Assembly (NCBI GenBank): GCA_944385195.1
Contig: CALWWH010000236.1
Location: 1 to 21,787, forward strand
Reading direction: 5' to 3'
DNA length: 21,787 bases
Source of the DNA: an uncultured Oscillospiraceae bacterium
Lineage (GTDB): Bacteria > Bacillota > Clostridia > Oscillospirales > Oscillospiraceae
Within the stretch, counting starts at the first letter, position 1. The number at the start of each line of letters is the position of its first letter. The notes beneath the pieces were generated by a model. That model searched no databases. It had not been told where the DNA came from and was given only the letters and a program-made list of their open reading frames with translations. The translations under genes were made by a program, and so were the position numbers. Positions 13,568 through 20,482 of the stretch are shown piece by piece.

Positions 13568-15613
13568 ATGAAGAGACTCAAATCTTTGCTGTCCCTTGCT
13601 CTGGTCCTGGTCATGGCGCTCTCCTTTGCCGTGCCCGTCCTGGCAGATGGCCCTACTGCGGGCATTCCCGGCGTGACTCCGGGAGTCAGCAACGCGAAGA
13701 CCCCCACCTTGGAAGACCTGGACTTTATCCAGGTAAAGTTTGTCTGCAAGGAGGACAAAGTAAACCATGTTGCGACCTATTCGCTCAAAAAGCTCGAGGG
13801 CTGGAATATCACCATTGACCCCCGGGAGCCCAGATATCAGGTCGCCGTCACTGCCAGCGATTACCTGCCCGCAACCATTGGCGGCGTGACGCACTATGTC
13901 GACGACATCAACCCCAGCACGCAGCGCTATATGAATGTTGTCTACAAAGACGGCCGCTGGCAGCCGGAGTACTACTGGCAAAATACGGTTTACTTTGAGG
14001 TAACCCACGGCTCCAATCCCGCAAATCCGACCCCTAACCCCAACGCCCGCTACACCGTTACTTACAAGTGGGCCGGCAGCGCGCCGTATGGCGTGAGCCT
14101 CCCCGTCGACTACAACACCTATGCTTACGGGGACATCGTGACCTTGCAGCTGCCCTCCAAGACCTCCGTACCTGGCTACTCCGGCAACATGCCCGGCTAC
14201 TGGGTCTTCGATGGCTGGAGCGTCTATGACCACTACAACAATATCTGGAACAACACCAACAACTACGGCCACACTGACGACTGCTTCTGGTACGACGGAC
14301 GCTGGTACTGCTCCACCGATTGCAGATACTACTATAACAACAGCTACTACTGCGGCAGCTATGGCAACTACAGCTGGTATGACATCCTTCTGGAGTGCCG
14401 CGAAGAGGGTATGCGCCTGGATGAGTGGCTGGAGAAGAACTTCCCCCTCAACTACAGCCACAACAACGGCAACCGTCTGTACTACAGCAATGTCTCTGGC
14501 ACCACGTCCAACTGGCCCAACTACAATGGCGTGTGCAACCATCCCTACTGCCCCGATGACTACTGCTACTACTGGGATACCTACTACTATGGCCACCAGA
14601 GCCTGAGAGTCACCGGCGACATCACCGTCTACGGCTCCTGGAGCTTCCAGCCGGCCGGCGGCACCCTGGTCCTGTCCGCTTACACCATGGCGGCCAGCGG
14701 CTACAACCCCGAAAACTATGTCTTCGAGATCTACAGCTCCAAAAACAGTTCCAAGCCCTACAAGACGGTCACCGTCAAGGCGGGCTCCAATGAGTATGTC
14801 ACCCTGGATAACGGCACCTACTACCTCTATGTGGTGAAGAAGGATGTCGAGGGCTACACGCTGGAGACCACTGTCAGCGGTGACGTCACCACCGACGGCG
14901 CGAAGATCGTCATGAACGGCGACTCCGTCATTGTCAAGTACAGCAGCCTCTACTCCAAAAACGGCGTTGCCTTTAACACCAAGGACCATGTGGCCTATCT
15001 CAACGGCTACGAGGACGGCACGATTAAGCCCAACGAAAACATCACCCGTGAAGAGGTTGCCGCCATTTTGTACCGTCTGCTGGACAGCAACTCCATCAAG
15101 ACTTACGGCAGCAGCAGCAACGGCTTCTCCGATGTGAAGAGCACTCGCTGGTCCAACACCGCCATCTCTACCCTGGTCAACGCCGGTGTGATGAGCGGCT
15201 ATCAGAACGGCAGCGTCTTTAAGCCTGAGAACAACATGACCCGCGCCGAACTGGTCACTGCACTGGTCAAGATCGCCGGCATCAGCGGCGGCCGCGCCCA
15301 GTTCACGGATTGCAGCAACCACTGGGCCAACAACGCCATCAACGCAGCCGCCAACGCCGGTTGGGTCACCGGCTACGAGAACGGCAAGTTTATGCCCGAT
15401 GCAGCGCTGACCCGTGCTGAGGTTGTCACCATCATCAACCGCGTGCTCAACCGTAACCCCGGCACCGTGGCTGATCTGCTGGACAACATGAAGACCTTTA
15501 CCGACAACATGAACCCCAATAAGTGGTACTACATGGACATCCAGGAGGCCGCCAACGGCCATACCTACAACCGCGACACCGACGGCTCCGAGTATTGGAC
15601 CGGCCTGAAGTAA
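13568..15613 (+). CDS. Secreted SLH protein with split InlB-like domain and Cys/Tyr-rich insert
   Basis: A 681-residue secreted wall protein. Signal peptide 1-26 (MKRLKSLLSL, hydrophobic core, cleavage near VLA-DG). Residues about 160-217 (YTVTYKW, PVDYNTYAYGDIVTL, YWVFDGW) and 350-358 (GDITVYGSW) are the two ends of one InlB/Flg_new-like beta-grasp repeat. They are separated by about 130 residues very rich in Tyr, Asn and Trp, with eight cysteines between 239 and 333. A transthyretin-like (Cna-B type) segment, TYYLYVVKKDVEGYTLETTV, follows at about 417-436. Three C-terminal SLH domains lie at about 467-506, 518-568 and 577-627. The tail NKWYYMDIQEAANGHTYNRD resembles the conserved end of many clostridial SLH proteins. 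The start ATG 13568 has a weak AAAGGCGG site but gives a complete signal peptide. It is a single-gene unit closed by a hairpin. Adhesin or wall-layer role is inferred. Confidence 0.87.
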   Translation: MKRLKSLLSLALVLVMALSFAVPVLADGPTAGIPGVTPGVSNAKTPTLEDLDFIQVKFVCKEDKVNHVATYSLKKLEGWNITIDPREPRYQVAVTASDYLPATIGGVTHYVDDINPSTQRYMNVVYKDGRWQPEYYWQNTVYFEVTHGSNPANPTPNPNARYTVTYKWAGSAPYGVSLPVDYNTYAYGDIVTLQLPSKTSVPGYSGNMPGYWVFDGWSVYDHYNNIWNNTNNYGHTDDCFWYDGRWYCSTDCRYYYNNSYYCGSYGNYSWYDILLECREEGMRLDEWLEKNFPLNYSHNNGNRLYYSNVSGTTSNWPNYNGVCNHPYCPDDYCYYWDTYYYGHQSLRVTGDITVYGSWSFQPAGGTLVLSAYTMAASGYNPENYVFEIYSSKNSSKPYKTVTVKAGSNEYVTLDNGTYYLYVVKKDVEGYTLETTVSGDVTTDGAKIVMNGDSVIVKYSSLYSKNGVAFNTKDHVAYLNGYEDGTIKPNENITREEVAAILYRLLDSNSIKTYGSSSNGFSDVKSTRWSNTAISTLVNAGVMSGYQNGSVFKPENNMTRAELVTALVKIAGISGGRAQFTDCSNHWANNAINAAANAGWVTGYENGKFMPDAALTRAEVVTIINRVLNRNPGTVADLLDNMKTFTDNMNPNKWYYMDIQEAANGHTYNRDTDGSEYWTGLK

Positions 15614-15622
15614 GAGCGTAAC

Positions 15623-15657
15623 CCACAAAGCCCGCTGCAGCGCAGCGGGCTTTGTGG
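15623..15657 (+). terminator. Long perfect hairpin terminator after second SLH gene
   Basis: A 16-bp perfect stem, CCACAAAGCCCGCTGC / GCAGCGGGCTTTGTGG with an AGC loop, starts 10 bases after the stop codon. The T-tract lies inside the stem (CTTTGTGG) rather than after it, so it may also serve as an mRNA 3'-stabilising or bidirectional structure. Confidence 0.75.
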
Positions 15658-15674
15658 CAAACTGTTATAAAAAG

Positions 15675-15729
15675 TTGGAGAATTCATTAGGAAAGTGGTA
15701 TAAATCATGCAAAGAAAGTACAATTGTAC
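15675..15729 (+). promoter_or_regulatory. Possible promoter with downstream palindromic operator
   Basis: TTGGAG (15675-15680), 18 bases, TATAAA (15699-15704), followed at about +8 to +19 by the perfect palindrome GTACAATTGTAC (15718-15729). A palindrome just after the start of transcription is a typical repressor position. The transcript would carry a leader of about 290 bases before ATG 16001. Confidence 0.45.
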
Positions 15730-15942
15730 ATTGCTGCTATGGTGATGTGCCTATAAAGTGTGCTGCGAAAGAACCTGCTGCCAATGGATAATGGCGGATC
15801 CTTTTGCCTTTATGCGCTGGCCATTTCCGCTTTCAAATGTAAGCTTGGCTCTATGACGGAGGCGCCTTTTGAAGCAAGCGGAAGGGATGGAGTCGAAAAA
15901 ATCGAAATGCTGTTCAGGACATATCATGCTGAAAATTGCATA

Positions 15943-15984
15943 GTTGACGACTGTGTCAACGAAGCAATTGCGGTAATCCCGCAA
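15943..15984 (+). promoter_or_regulatory. Tandem hairpins before the small membrane protein start
   Basis: GTTGAC / GTCAAC (15943-15960, 6-base loop) is followed by TTGCGG / CCGCAA (15968-15984, TAATC loop). The second hairpin ends two bases before AGAGGAGG. Either could act as an operator dyad or could limit ribosome access; the function is inferred. Confidence 0.4.
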
Positions 15985-16000
15985 AGAGGAGGTACATCAC

Positions 16001-16363
16001 ATGAAAACTGCTAAATTAGTAATAGGCATTGTCAGTATGGTTCTATTCGTTTTAATTTGTTTCCAATCCTGCGCAGCTGGAGTCGGGAACATTTTGGAAG
16101 ATAACGGCGAAGTAAGCGGAACAGCTGGATTACTGCTTGCCTTCTGTATGCTGATTGCTGGCATCGTAGGAGTTTGTACTAGGAAAAGTAAAAGCGGCGG
16201 AATTGCTGCCGGCGTATTCTACCTTGTAGGTGGGCTTCTGGGAATTTTAAATTATGGGAGCTTTTCTGATCTTGCGGTTTGGTCCGTGCTATGCTTTATT
16301 TTTGGCATCGTCTTTATTTTGGGCTCTCTAAAAATGAAAAAACCCGAAAATAAAGCGGAATAA
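16001..16363 (+). CDS. Conserved-type small four-helix membrane protein, function unknown
   Basis: A 120-residue integral membrane protein with four hydrophobic helices at about 5-27, 43-60, 68-86 and 92-110, short loops, and a charged Lys-rich tail (KMKKPENKAE). Its sequence type, beginning MKTAKLVIGIVSMVLF with a Cys at the end of helix 1 (CFQSCAAG) and NGEVSGTAGLLLA before helix 2, resembles small uncharacterised membrane proteins of Firmicutes. I cannot assign a family number or a function. ATG 16001 follows a strong AGAGGAGG. Codon use (ATT, GGA, AAA, TTT) is far more A/T-rich than in the flanking genes, suggesting recent acquisition. It is monocistronic, followed by a terminator. Confidence 0.78.
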   Translation: MKTAKLVIGIVSMVLFVLICFQSCAAGVGNILEDNGEVSGTAGLLLAFCMLIAGIVGVCTRKSKSGGIAAGVFYLVGGLLGILNYGSFSDLAVWSVLCFIFGIVFILGSLKMKKPENKAE

Positions 16364-16659
16364 TCCAACTCAGTTTGTCATGAGCAGGCATTTCAATTTA
16401 AAAAGCTGAACGCCCAGGGGTTGCGATACGGAACTGCAGCCCTTGGGCGTTTGTATATTATCTGTGGGAGCAAATGACAGCCGGGCAAGTTATCCCTGCG
16501 CTCAGCACCGCCCAGGTATAGGTGTCCTGCTTTTCTATTGCCTTGTTTGTTGTTGGCATGGCGGTTTACGCAATAGTTACCCCGATTTTACATGAGGCTG
16601 CTGGTGCGGCGCTGGGGGTGGTGATAAAATGGAAGTACTTCTCCCAAGGAGGTGATGGG
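16364..16659. other. Intergenic stretch with terminator and possible remnant frame
   Basis: After the hairpin at 16410-16460, nothing is certain. From GTG 16522 the frame of the next gene is open and encodes a hydrophobic segment containing VTPILHEAAGAALG. It lacks a good ribosome binding site and reads like either a membrane segment or the remnant of a different gene. No clear promoter was found. Confidence 0.4.
16410..16460 (+). terminator. Terminator of small membrane protein gene
   Basis: A 15-bp stem, ACGCCCAGGGGTTGC / GCAGCCCTTGGGCGT (two G-T pairs, 11-base loop; 16410-16450), is followed by TTGTATATTA. Confidence 0.75.
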
Positions 16660-17166
16660 TTGAAAAAGGGATTCAAAGCGGCGCTGGCGGTGGTTTTGGC
16701 AGTCTGCGCCTTGTGCATTTGGCGCTGGTGGCCCCGCTCCTTTGCAGATCTCGTCTCCGCAGACCAAAGCCGCATTGTCAGCCTGGCCTGCTCCGCGGCC
16801 ACTGCCGGATTGGATGAGAATGCCAATGCCGCCATTGTCAATTACCAGCTGCAGGGCTTGGAAAGAGGTGATGAGGCATTTGCAGTGGTTCTGGAGCTCC
16901 TAAATAGTTCTCAATACCATCAGAGTTTTCTGAATCTGCTTCCGTGGAAGCCCTCCCGGCTCAAATCAGACAGCGGCAGGGCGGTACAGGTTTTTCTTGT
17001 GTGGGCAAACCAGGAAACCGACGCTTGTTATGTGGTCTTTCACGGCGATGGACAGGTCGCTGTCAGCCGTGGGGCGGACGAGGGCCTCCTGGTCTACCAC
17101 GCAGCGGATCTCCGGCTTGTGGACCGCCTGGCAGACTACATACAAACCCACGGCGCAGAGGGCTGA
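16660..17166 (+). CDS. Unrecognised single-helix-anchored protein
   Basis: A 168-residue protein I do not recognise. TTG 16660 is chosen because AAGGAGGTG lies 7 bases upstream and because the protein then starts with Lys-Lys and a single hydrophobic helix (residues about 7-23, ALAVVLAVCALCIWRWW), as expected for a signal anchor. A soluble extracellular domain follows, with ADQSRIVSLAC, a helical AFAVVLELLNSSQYHQSFLN, a beta-rich VQVFLVWANQETDACYVVF, HGDGQVAVSR and the C-terminal helix ADLRLVDRLADYIQTH. The HGDGQVAV segment looks like an exposed beta-hairpin, not a catalytic motif. An alternative GTG at 16522 would add 46 hydrophobic residues but has no proper ribosome binding site. Followed by its own terminator. 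Confidence 0.65.
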   Translation: MKKGFKAALAVVLAVCALCIWRWWPRSFADLVSADQSRIVSLACSAATAGLDENANAAIVNYQLQGLERGDEAFAVVLELLNSSQYHQSFLNLLPWKPSRLKSDSGRAVQVFLVWANQETDACYVVFHGDGQVAVSRGADEGLLVYHAADLRLVDRLADYIQTHGAEG

Positions 17167-17203
17167 GCATCGGCCGCCGTTACCAAAAAAGGGAGTTTGG
17201 CCG

Positions 17204-17233
17204 GAGCAGCTAGTTGAAACTAGCTGCTCTTTT
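17204..17233 (+). terminator. Terminator after the anchored protein gene
   Basis: An 11-bp perfect stem, GAGCAGCTAGT / ACTAGCTGCTC with a TGAA loop, is followed by TTTT (17230-17233). It lies between convergent genes and may also slow transcription from the GH43 side, although no good T-tract exists on that strand. Confidence 0.85.
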
Positions 17234-17263
17234 CGTATGCCCACAGCCGCGCCCCGGGCCGGG

Positions 17264-18781
17264 TTAGGAAAATTCCTCCTGGCTGCGGTGGAAGACGAGG
17301 GTCCGCAGGCTCAGCTTGCCCGCGCCGCTAAAGTGGAGATACAGTGCCGTGACGCCGTCGGGGATGGCGGAGAAGAGCTTGACCATGCTCCAGGCATCGG
17401 CCTCCAGATCGGCCCGGGCGGTGCCGTAGACGCTCTGCCCGGCCTCGTCGGCGCTGAGCCGGATGGTACCCTTGAAGCTGCCCAGCAGCTCCAGGCTGAG
17501 GGACGCGACGCCCTGGCAGTCGAAGTACTTAAAGCCGATCTTGGTGCCGTGGGCGATGTCGGTGATGAACTGGGCGGCGGTCTCGTCGGCAGGGTCAGTG
17601 GTGATGCGGGGGGTTTGCTTCAGGGCGGGGTTGCGGTAATTGATGATGGCCGTGGTCTCCGGGCAGGTCAGGTGGCAGCAGATACCGGCGCTGTAAGCCC
17701 CCTGGGCGGGCAGAGGCCTGCCGCAGGGGCCCATGCTGGTGATCTCCACCTGGGCGATGCTGCCGTCAGGGGCGATGGTAATGGGCTCGGCGCAGCCCTG
17801 GCGGGAAAACTCGGTGCCGTTGGTCTGGCGGTGGTAGAAGATGTACCACTGGCCGTTGGCCTGCACCATGCCGCCGTGGTTGTTGCCGACAGTGGCAACG
17901 GGGGTCTGGCGGCCCTTGAGGCCGATGTCGCCGTTGGAGACAATGGTGCCCCCGTAGACATAGCCCTCCAGGGGCCGGTCACTGACGGCGTAGCAGAGCT
18001 CGTGGCTCTTCTGGCTGGAGTAGACCAGGTAGTACTTTTCGCCCACCTTGCGGATGGAGCTGGCCTCGAAGAAGCCGTGACCCTCGAATGCAGTGCCCTG
18101 GGCGAGCTTCAGGCCGGGGATGCAGACCTGGGGGGTGTGCTTGACGGTGAGCATGTCCTTCTCCAGCTCTACGGCCATGCCGCCCTCGCTGAGAACCATC
18201 GGGGGGCGGCCTGCAAAGCGCCTCTGCTCGAACTTGGCCCGCTCCTCCTGACTCATCTTGGAGGGGTCAAAGGCCGCCTCCGCGGCGCCGCCCAGGGGCT
18301 GCTCCTTGGTGGAAAAGCCGTAGTAGAGGTATACGCGCCCGTCGTCATCGGTCAGCACCGCCGGGTCAAAGGGCATGAAGTCGCCCATGACGCGGCCGTC
18401 GGGGTACTGCACATGGCCGTAAAAGGCAAAGGGGCCGGCGGGGGAGTCGCTGACGGCGACGCCGATCTCGGGATAGAAGGAAAAGCAGTAATAGAGGTAG
18501 TAGCGGCCGTCAGGACCGCGGGTGACGTCCGGGGCCCAGAGCTGCATCTTGTCCTCGGCGTTGGAGGGGTCCTGGGTGCGGCGGTAGATAACGCCCTCGC
18601 AGCGCCAGCTGCTCAGATCCTCCGCCGGGGCAGACCAGGTGACGTAGTCCCCCTCGCAGTATTTTGTTCCATGGGGGCGGTCGTGGGAGCCATAGATATA
18701 CACGCGGCCGTCAAATAAATGCGGCTCCCCGTCGGGGATATATTCATACAGCGGCAGATAGGGGTTCTGAGAGTGCTTCAT
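17264..18781 (-). CDS. Glycoside hydrolase family 43 protein (cytoplasmic)
   Basis: A 505-residue five-bladed beta-propeller glycosidase of family GH43, whose members are xylosidases, arabinofuranosidases and arabinanases acting with inversion. The expected catalytic triad is visible: general base Asp17 in YIPDGEPHLFDGRVYIYGSHD (motif positions 14-34), pKa-modulating Asp139 in FDPAVLTDDDGRVYLYYG (138-155), and general acid Glu239 in GHGFFEASSIRK. His302 in NNHGGMVQANGQWYIFYHR fits the conserved metal- or substrate-contacting His. The C-terminal 130 residues form a beta-rich domain resembling a carbohydrate-binding module. There is no signal peptide, so it should act inside the cell on imported oligosaccharides. 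ATG 18781 has AAAGGACGG upstream. No sugar transporter or regulator is adjacent. Exact specificity unknown. Confidence 0.92.
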   Translation of the reverse strand: MKHSQNPYLPLYEYIPDGEPHLFDGRVYIYGSHDRPHGTKYCEGDYVTWSAPAEDLSSWRCEGVIYRRTQDPSNAEDKMQLWAPDVTRGPDGRYYLYYCFSFYPEIGVAVSDSPAGPFAFYGHVQYPDGRVMGDFMPFDPAVLTDDDGRVYLYYGFSTKEQPLGGAAEAAFDPSKMSQEERAKFEQRRFAGRPPMVLSEGGMAVELEKDMLTVKHTPQVCIPGLKLAQGTAFEGHGFFEASSIRKVGEKYYLVYSSQKSHELCYAVSDRPLEGYVYGGTIVSNGDIGLKGRQTPVATVGNNHGGMVQANGQWYIFYHRQTNGTEFSRQGCAEPITIAPDGSIAQVEITSMGPCGRPLPAQGAYSAGICCHLTCPETTAIINYRNPALKQTPRITTDPADETAAQFITDIAHGTKIGFKYFDCQGVASLSLELLGSFKGTIRLSADEAGQSVYGTARADLEADAWSMVKLFSAIPDGVTALYLHFSGAGKLSLRTLVFHRSQEEFS

Positions 18782-18817
18782 GGGAAACCGTCCTTTCTAA
18801 AGTGGTCTGGTGCTGCT

Positions 18818-18846
18818 ATTATAGCATGATTGCTGCGGCTTGAACA
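18818..18846 (-). promoter_or_regulatory. Extended -10 promoter of GH43 gene
   Basis: On the minus strand, TGCTATAAT contains a perfect -10 box (complement of 18818-18823) with the TGn extension. Seventeen bases upstream is the weak -35 TGTTCA (complement of 18841-18846). A poor -35 with an extended -10 fits an activator-dependent or weakly expressed sugar gene. Confidence 0.65.
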
Positions 18847-18937
18847 GGCCAGATATTGCGATTTAGCTTCAGAATTTTGACTTTTTGAGCCCCGCCAGGG
18901 GCCAGGATGCCTCGGGCGAACAATTCCTCGACGTCGA

Positions 18938-18966
18938 TTGACAAAGCGCTGGACGGGGGCTATACT
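18938..18966 (+). promoter_or_regulatory. Near-consensus promoter of DUF1576 gene
   Basis: TTGACA (18938-18943), 17 bases, TATACT (18961-18966). The leader of about 30 bases ends in AGGAGG before GTG 19002. It diverges from the GH43 promoter about 100 bases away. Confidence 0.88.
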
Positions 18967-19001
18967 ATAGCTGGGTAAATCATGAAACAGGAGGATAAAA
19001 A

Positions 19002-20303
19002 GTGAAATTGACAAACGTAAGCAAACAGATCCTGGGCGTGATGTTGGGGTATAGCATCGCGATGCTGATCACGGCGCTGGCTGTGGGCGACTGGGCAGCG
19101 AGCTGGCAGGGCTTTCTGACCATCCAGGACTCTCCGTCGCAGCTGACCATCGACTACTTCAAGCTTGGTACCGTTGGCGGCACCTTCCTCAATACGGGCC
19201 TGGTGGGCCTGGCCTGCGTGCTCCTGTGCTGGGTCTCTCGGGGGCCGTTGAACGGGCTGACGCTGATGGCCTACTTCCTGACGGTGGGATTTAGCTTTTT
19301 TGGCATCAACGTGCTCAACATCTGGCCCATCTTCCTGGGCACCTGGATCTTTGCCAGGGTCACCAGGCAGCGCTTCGGCACCCAGGTGAACTTTGCGATG
19401 TTTGCCACCGCCCTGGCGCCCTTTGTCTCTGAGGCCCTGTGCCGCTACCCCGTCTTCGACGCGCTGCCCGGGGAGGTCGTTCTTGAGGTCCTGCTGGCGC
19501 TCATCCTGGGCTTCGTGGCGGGCTTCTTCCTGCCGGTGCTGTGCAAGTACGGCCCCAACATCCACAAGGGCTATACCCTCTATAACGCCGCGTCCATGGC
19601 GGGCTTTTTGGGGATCTTCCTCTATGCGATGATGTTCAAAGCCATTGGCATCGAGGCTCCCACCAATACCGACATCGGCCAGTCCCATCTGGTGGCGGTC
19701 AATAACTTCGCCATCCTGGCCGATTTGGCGATGATTGCTGCGGGCTTTGTCATGAACGGCAAGTCCTTCAAGGGCTATAAGCAGATTATCACTGCCACCG
19801 GCTACAGCTGCGACTTCACGGACAAGACCAATGTGGGCCTGACCATAATCAATGTGGGCATCTTTGGTCTGTTTTCCTCCGCTTATTACCACATTGCCGG
19901 CGCCAACTTCACCGGCCCCACCGTGGGCTGCATGGTCTGCCTGCTGGCCATCGCCCCCATGGGCGCGCATATACTCAATGTGCTGCCCATTATGATCGGC
20001 TACGCCATCGCCGCTGCTTTCGGGGACTTTACGCTCAGCACCCAGGCCATCGTCGTGGGCTTCTGCTTCGCCGGGGCAATGGCTCCCATCTCCGGCCGCT
20101 TCGGCAGCCTCAGCGGCGTCATCGCGGGCTTGATCCATGCCTGTATCGTCACCACCGTGGTTACCTTCCACGGCGGCTTCTGCCTGTATAACGGCGGCTT
20201 CACCGCGGCGGTCACGGTCATCACCCTGCTGCCCATCCTGGACTACTTCTTCGAGCCCCAGGACAAGCTGCGCCTGCTGCCCAAGCGCAAGAAGGCATCG
20301 TAA
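19002..20303 (+). CDS. DUF1576 multi-pass membrane protein
   Basis: A 433-residue, very hydrophobic protein with about ten to twelve membrane helices that matches the uncharacterised DUF1576 family of Firmicutes. It starts at GTG 19002, with AGGAGG 9 bases upstream. The two halves repeat each other: LNTGLVGL (63-70) and FFGINVLNIWPIFLGTW (99-115) in the first half correspond to INVGIFGL (283-290) and PMGAHILNVLPIMIGYA (319-335) in the second. This suggests a transporter-like two-fold fold. The second half also has GLIHACIVTTVVTFHGGFCL and a polar YNGG at 396-399. A basic tail, KLRLLPKRKKAS, marks a cytoplasmic C-terminus. Substrate and function are unknown; it has its own promoter. Confidence 0.85.
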   Translation: MKLTNVSKQILGVMLGYSIAMLITALAVGDWAASWQGFLTIQDSPSQLTIDYFKLGTVGGTFLNTGLVGLACVLLCWVSRGPLNGLTLMAYFLTVGFSFFGINVLNIWPIFLGTWIFARVTRQRFGTQVNFAMFATALAPFVSEALCRYPVFDALPGEVVLEVLLALILGFVAGFFLPVLCKYGPNIHKGYTLYNAASMAGFLGIFLYAMMFKAIGIEAPTNTDIGQSHLVAVNNFAILADLAMIAAGFVMNGKSFKGYKQIITATGYSCDFTDKTNVGLTIINVGIFGLFSSAYYHIAGANFTGPTVGCMVCLLAIAPMGAHILNVLPIMIGYAIAAAFGDFTLSTQAIVVGFCFAGAMAPISGRFGSLSGVIAGLIHACIVTTVVTFHGGFCLYNGGFTAAVTVITLLPILDYFFEPQDKLRLLPKRKKAS

Positions 20304-20363
20304 GTACATAGAAAGCAGCAGTGCGATCAGAATGTATCAGCTCACTGCCCCAGTAAAAATTTT

Positions 20364-20393
20364 ACCTGTTTCACGCTATTTTGTGCAGGTTTT
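20364..20393 (+). terminator. Weak candidate terminator of DUF1576 gene
   Basis: ACCTG-ttt-CAC pairs with GTG-CAGGT around an 8-base loop, followed by TTTC and ATTT. The stem has a 3-base bulge. It overlaps the approach to the next promoter. An A/T palindrome GTAAAAATTTTAC lies just before it (20353-20365). Confidence 0.35.
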
Positions 20394-20395
20394 CA

Positions 20396-20424
20396 TTTAC
20401 AGATCGGCATTTTTCTGATATTCT
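20396..20424 (+). promoter_or_regulatory. Promoter of CofE-like gene
   Basis: TTTACA (20396-20401), 17 bases, TATTCT (20419-20424), the same hexamers and spacing as at the large S-layer gene but without the TACAAAC repeats. The leader would be about 52 bases. Confidence 0.6.
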
Positions 20425-20482
20425 ATAACAGGCTGAGCGAATCGGCCAATCTGTGCTTTACACAAACGAGGAGTGAACCACT

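Larger units (their letters stand above)
15658..16000. other. Low-GC gene-free region with promoter, palindrome and leader hairpins
   Basis: No convincing gene: an 84-codon frame at 15760-16014 and a reverse frame at 15751-15984 have neither a ribosome binding site nor recognisable sequence. The region is clearly more A/T-rich than the flanking SLH gene. It holds a possible promoter (15675-15704), a 12-bp palindrome (15718-15729) and two consecutive hairpins (15943-15984) immediately before the ribosome binding site of the next gene. It might include degraded coding sequence. Confidence 0.5.

Noticed and set aside
13439..15628. A 729-codon antisense frame over the second SLH gene
   Set aside because: Same codon-bias effect; Val/Ala/Gly-rich translation with no motifs, opposite to a clear signal-peptide and SLH gene.
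15760..16014. An 84-codon frame before the small membrane protein
   Set aside because: No ribosome binding site, no recognisable motif, overlaps the well-supported start at 16001.
16582..16614. HEAAG segment as a metalloprotease HExxH site
   Set aside because: The motif lacks the second His (HEAAG-A), and the surrounding sequence is too short for an M50-type protease.
16997..18718. A 573-codon plus-strand frame over the GH43 gene
   Set aside because: The opposite strand encodes all GH43 catalytic motifs; this frame is low-complexity and would overlap a terminator.
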